From: Desulfobacteraceae bacterium
Lineage (GTDB): Bacteria > Desulfobacterota > Desulfobacteria > Desulfobacterales > Desulfobacteraceae
Direction: 5' to 3'
DNA: 64,000 nucleotides
NCBI GenBank assembly: GCA_016743945.1
Contig: JADGFI010000003.1
Coordinates: 124,001-188,000, forward strand
In this document: positions 61,393-64,000 of the stretch, one piece after another
How the letters are laid out: every line of letters begins with the position of its first letter
Numbering within the stretch: position 1 is the first letter of the stretch
The notes under the pieces: generated by a model
What the model saw: only the letters and a program-made list of their open reading frames with translations
The model's database searches: none
What the model was told of the DNA's origin: nothing
Made by a program: the position numbers and the translations under genes

Positions 61393-62574
61393 TTAACCCT
61401 TATCCTTTTTTGATGCCCGCTGCTCAACAATCCCCGTAAAAACAGGGATTACCAAAAACCCGGCAACACAATAAATCACCCCGTTCCACCCGCCGTATTC
61501 AAACCCGAACCCGGCACCGGTGATCCCCAGCCAGCCGCCGGCATAATAGAACAACACATACAGGGAATTGGCCCGCCCCTGGCTATTAACCAGTTTCCGG
61601 TTCAACAAACCCACCGCCGTTGAATGGATGGTAAAAAATCCCGCACAAACCCCCAAAAGTCCTACGATAACTGCCATAACTGAGGGGATCAGCAACAAAA
61701 AAAAAGAGAGACCAAGGATGAGACTTCCTGCCACCAGGGTATTGCCCCCCCCAAACCGATTGCTGATCCTTCCTGAAACCGGACCCAGAAAAATTCCCAT
61801 CACATAGACCAGGTAAATCAGGGTGATCATTTCCGTGGAAAAATTAAAGGGCGTACCTGCCAGACGAAAGGGCAGAAAATTAAAAATCGGGGAAAACATG
61901 AGCAGGCCCGAGGCCCCGCAGCAATAAAATAAAAACAAATCTTTTCGTTTCACCAGGGTCAAAAAACTTTCTGTTGTATTCCGGGTGGCTTTTTGTTCAA
62001 GGGTTTGGCCGGGCAGTACAAACAAGGCCACAAGGGTGGTAACAAGGATCAGACCAGAGGCGGAAAAAAAAGCATATCGCCAATGAAGGGGGGGATGAAT
62101 CCAGCCCCCCAGCAGACGTCCTCCAAGTCCGCCTAAAACGGTCGCAGCCACATAGGTGCCCATGATCACGGAAAGCCTTTTTCCAGGAAGAGTTTTGGAC
62201 AGCCAGGCCGCCAGGCTGGTGGTCAGAGCCGGTATAAAAAGGCCCTGGACAAACCGGGCTCCCACCAGCACCCTGAAATCATGGGTCACCGCACAAACCA
62301 TCCCAGCCGCGGCAACGCAGATGCCGCCGGTGAGCAGAATGGGGTGAATGGGGACCTTGTCCGACAAATACCCGAAAAAGAGATTAGAGACTACAATCCC
62401 CAGGATGACAGCCGACACGGTCAAAGAGACCTGGACCGTACTCACCCCAAATTCTGCCTGGAGTACCGGCAAAATGGGCTGAGTGATGTAGATATTAGTA
62501 AAGGAAGCGGTGACAAGGGCCATCACAGCCATCTGCAATTTGAATGTTCCTTTTTCCGTTTGTCTTTTTTCCAT
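61393..62574 (-). CDS. MFS transporter
   Basis: This 393-residue protein has 12 predicted membrane helices and the MFS loop motif FFGYLSDKVPIHPIL after helix 2 (a form of the GxLxDrxxrr motif). Its opening SFTNIYITQPILPVLQAEFG resembles the YnfM/Bcr-like drug and metabolite exporters. The ATG at 62574 (MEKRQTEKG) is preferred over an upstream ATG at 62610, because the basic stretch then precedes helix 1. It lies between modF and the molybdenum-storage-like gene in the opposite direction; the substrate is unknown. Confidence 0.85.
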   Translation of the reverse strand: MEKRQTEKGTFKLQMAVMALVTASFTNIYITQPILPVLQAEFGVSTVQVSLTVSAVILGIVVSNLFFGYLSDKVPIHPILLTGGICVAAAGMVCAVTHDFRVLVGARFVQGLFIPALTTSLAAWLSKTLPGKRLSVIMGTYVAATVLGGLGGRLLGGWIHPPLHWRYAFFSASGLILVTTLVALFVLPGQTLEQKATRNTTESFLTLVKRKDLFLFYCCGASGLLMFSPIFNFLPFRLAGTPFNFSTEMITLIYLVYVMGIFLGPVSGRISNRFGGGNTLVAGSLILGLSFFLLLIPSVMAVIVGLLGVCAGFFTIHSTAVGLLNRKLVNSQGRANSLYVLFYYAGGWLGITGAGFGFEYGGWNGVIYCVAGFLVIPVFTGIVEQRASKKDKG

Positions 62575-62779
62575 TGGAATGGATTTAAAGTAAAACAAAA
62601 TTTTTCGCAATTAAAATATCGTATTTCTCTGAAAAAAACACCCAGGGCAACGTCAAATCCCCGGGCGATAGGATTCTTTCCTTGACTGACAGTGTTAAAC
62701 AATGCAAACTGAGAATACGAATCCTGTTAAAATCTCATCAATTTTCGTGTCCAATAAATAGTTTCTAAAGGAGCCAATT

Positions 62780-63631
62780 ATGGGAAATTTAATTAAAGAA
62801 GACGGCGATAAGGGCAGATTGCATATTGATACCCCTTTTTTGGGTGAATCCCTTGTGAGCAAAGAATTTTTAAAAACCACCGAATCCAAGGAATATTTCA
62901 GGATGCACCCGGATATCAACATCTTAAAAATCGGTGGTCAAAGCATCATGGACAGAGGGGCCAAGGCCATATTTCCGATTATAGATGAACTGATTAAGAT
63001 CAAAGAAGATTATAAACTGCTGTTGATGACCGGCGGCGGAACCCGGGCAAGACACGTATACAATATCGGTGTGGACCTGGGCATGCCCACAGGGGTTTTA
63101 TCCAAATTAGGAGACAAGGTTTCCTGGCAGAATGCAGAAATGCTCTCGGTACTTCTGGCAAAACACGGGGGGGTCAAGATCGGCCACGGGGACCATCTTG
63201 AGCAGTTGACCATGTTCTGCAAGGAAGGATACCTGCCCATCACCTTTGGCATCCCGCCCTATGGATTTTTTGAACATCCGGCTGAATTTGGCTCCATTCC
63301 CCCCCATCGAACCGACTGCGGCGCCTTTCTTTTGGCGGAAAACATCGGGGCCAGATCCCTTATTTACCTGAAGGATGAACAAGGCCTTTTTGAGAGTGAC
63401 CCGAAAAAGGCAGGAAAGAATGCCAAAAATTTAAAATTTTATGATAAAATTTCCGTTGATGAACTCATTGAATTGGATTTGGATGACCTGATCATAGAGC
63501 GCCCTATTTTAAAAATGTTCAAACAGGCAAAATGTTTAAGAGAACTTCAGATAATCAATGCCCTTGACCATCCGGAATTGATTCGGGATGCTTTGGAAGG
63601 AAAACACGTGGGCACAATCATTTACAAATAA
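62780..63631 (+). CDS. Molybdenum-storage-protein-like amino-acid kinase fold protein
   Basis: This 283-residue protein has the amino-acid/UMP kinase fold and matches the MosA/MosB molybdenum storage proteins in several places: INILKIGGQSIMDRGAKAIF, LLMTGGGTRARHVYNIGVDL, GMPTGVLSKLGDKVSWQNAE, IPPHRTDCGAFLLAENIGAR and GKHVGTIIYK at the end. MoSto proteins pack molybdate or tungstate as polyoxometalate clusters in an ATP-dependent way. Only one subunit gene is present here, so it may form a homomeric cage or have a different role. AAAGGAG precedes the ATG. A strong two-way terminator follows. Confidence 0.82.
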   Translation: MGNLIKEDGDKGRLHIDTPFLGESLVSKEFLKTTESKEYFRMHPDINILKIGGQSIMDRGAKAIFPIIDELIKIKEDYKLLLMTGGGTRARHVYNIGVDLGMPTGVLSKLGDKVSWQNAEMLSVLLAKHGGVKIGHGDHLEQLTMFCKEGYLPITFGIPPYGFFEHPAEFGSIPPHRTDCGAFLLAENIGARSLIYLKDEQGLFESDPKKAGKNAKNLKFYDKISVDELIELDLDDLIIERPILKMFKQAKCLRELQIINALDHPELIRDALEGKHVGTIIYK

Positions 63632-63640
63632 ATCGGTGTG

Positions 63641-63690
63641 TATCCGGTAGGATCTTTTCATTTTATACAATCCTACCGGATATTTTTTTT
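63641..63690. terminator. Bidirectional rho-independent terminator
   Basis: TATCCGGTAGGAT (63641-63653) pairs perfectly with ATCCTACCGGATA (63670-63682), followed by eight T. It sits between the convergent molybdenum-storage-like gene and the small gene that ends at 63689. Confidence 0.88.
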
Positions 63691-63898
63691 AACGGGACCC
63701 ATCCTTTTTGCCGGTACCATGTCCGGGCAGATAAACGATGGTTGCGCCTGTTTCAGTTGCAATGGCTTCAATTTCTGCCTTTCTGACATGCTTTGAATAG
63801 AGTTTGAGATCATTTCCACTGACACCCACGATTCTAAGCCTGGGTTTTTTTTCCCCTTTTTCAATCTTCCGTCTTTCCCTTACAAATATTTTACTCAT
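63689..63898 (-). CDS. Small basic protein of unknown function
   Basis: This 69-residue protein is rich in Lys and Arg (FVRERRKIEKGEKKPRLRIV) and then has an alternating strand-helix-strand pattern (IVGVSGNDLKLYSKHVRKAE, IEAIATETGATIVYLPGHG). AGGGGG lies five bases before the ATG, so it is very likely translated. There is no signal peptide or cysteine. It converges with the molybdenum-storage-like gene across a shared terminator. I do not recognise the family. Confidence 0.7.
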   Translation of the reverse strand: MSKIFVRERRKIEKGEKKPRLRIVGVSGNDLKLYSKHVRKAEIEAIATETGATIVYLPGHGTGKKDGSR

Positions 63899-64000
63899 GG
63901 TTTCCCCCTATCGTTATTGTTGACATCTATTTGCCAACGGCTATTGTTGAATTGAAAAATTTTTTATATAATACACATATAATTTATTTAAATATATATC

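Noticed and set aside
1-64000. CRISPR arrays, toxin-antitoxin pairs, restriction systems or prophage
   Set aside because: No regularly spaced repeats and no matching proteins were seen on either strand.

Overview
The window reads like a chromosome segment of a strictly anaerobic, sulfate-reducing Desulfobacterota bacterium (Desulfobacteraceae, Desulfobacula/Desulfobacter-like). This is inferred from gene content: two oxygen-sensitive glycyl radical enzymes with a radical-SAM activase, a tungsten/molybdenum aldehyde:ferredoxin oxidoreductase, lysine-fermentation enzymes, a TRAP transporter, a molybdenum-storage-like protein and several sigma-54 activators. I saw no rRNA, tRNA, CRISPR array or prophage.

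Layout. 1-3926: sbcC (cut by the window edge), sbcD and a penicillin-acylase-family hydrolase, all on the minus strand. 4201-4785: a pentapeptide-repeat protein. 4880-9256: a TPP riboswitch followed by a thiamine-precursor salvage operon (ABC importer thiZXY-like, thiM, thiD), then an OmpR/CpxA-type two-component pair. 11370-19022: aldehyde:ferredoxin oxidoreductase, a MalT-like/BTAD hybrid activator, and a sodium:solute symporter with a 28-residue membrane peptide. 19218-24041: DUF6125-like protein with its TetR regulator, asd, and a secreted choice-of-anchor-U/CFI-box protein. 24604-27869: a GlrK/QseG/GlrR-type kinase-lipoprotein-sigma-54 regulator set. 28082-32331: MaoC-like hydratase, a TetR remnant, Lrp with LysE, a deoxyribonucleotidase, an MmgE/PrpD remnant and RidA. 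33029-38894: an unusual chaperone-usher system (DUF4402 subunits, PapD-like chaperone, usher with three SPOR repeats).

39141-46961 is the most coherent catabolic unit. It encodes 3,5-diaminohexanoate dehydrogenase (kdd), a TRAP transporter (dctPQM), 3-aminobutyryl-CoA ammonia-lyase (kal), the keto-acid cleavage enzyme (kce), and a sigma-54 activator whose whole N-terminal sensor domain is a paralogue of the Kdd enzyme. A good -24/-12 promoter and an upstream inverted repeat lie before kdd. The lysine aminomutases are not in the window, so the cluster looks built to import and degrade an intermediate of lysine fermentation, with the regulator possibly sensing the substrate or NAD(H) through an enzyme-derived domain.

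47952-56614 holds two paralogous glycyl radical enzymes, each paired with its own TetR regulator, arranged back to back around one promoter region; a single activase follows the second enzyme. Both have an N-terminal extension that resembles an SCP2 (sterol/lipid carrier) domain, which hints at a hydrophobic substrate. This locus is flanked by two decay zones: 47.0-47.9 kb (PAS, IS91-type transposase and amino-acid permease remnants) and 56.6-58.1 kb (SGNH hydrolase, AraC, unknown and DoxX-like remnants).

58114-63898: a membrane diguanylate cyclase, a ModF-like ATPase, an MFS transporter, a molybdenum-storage-like protein and a small conserved-looking protein.
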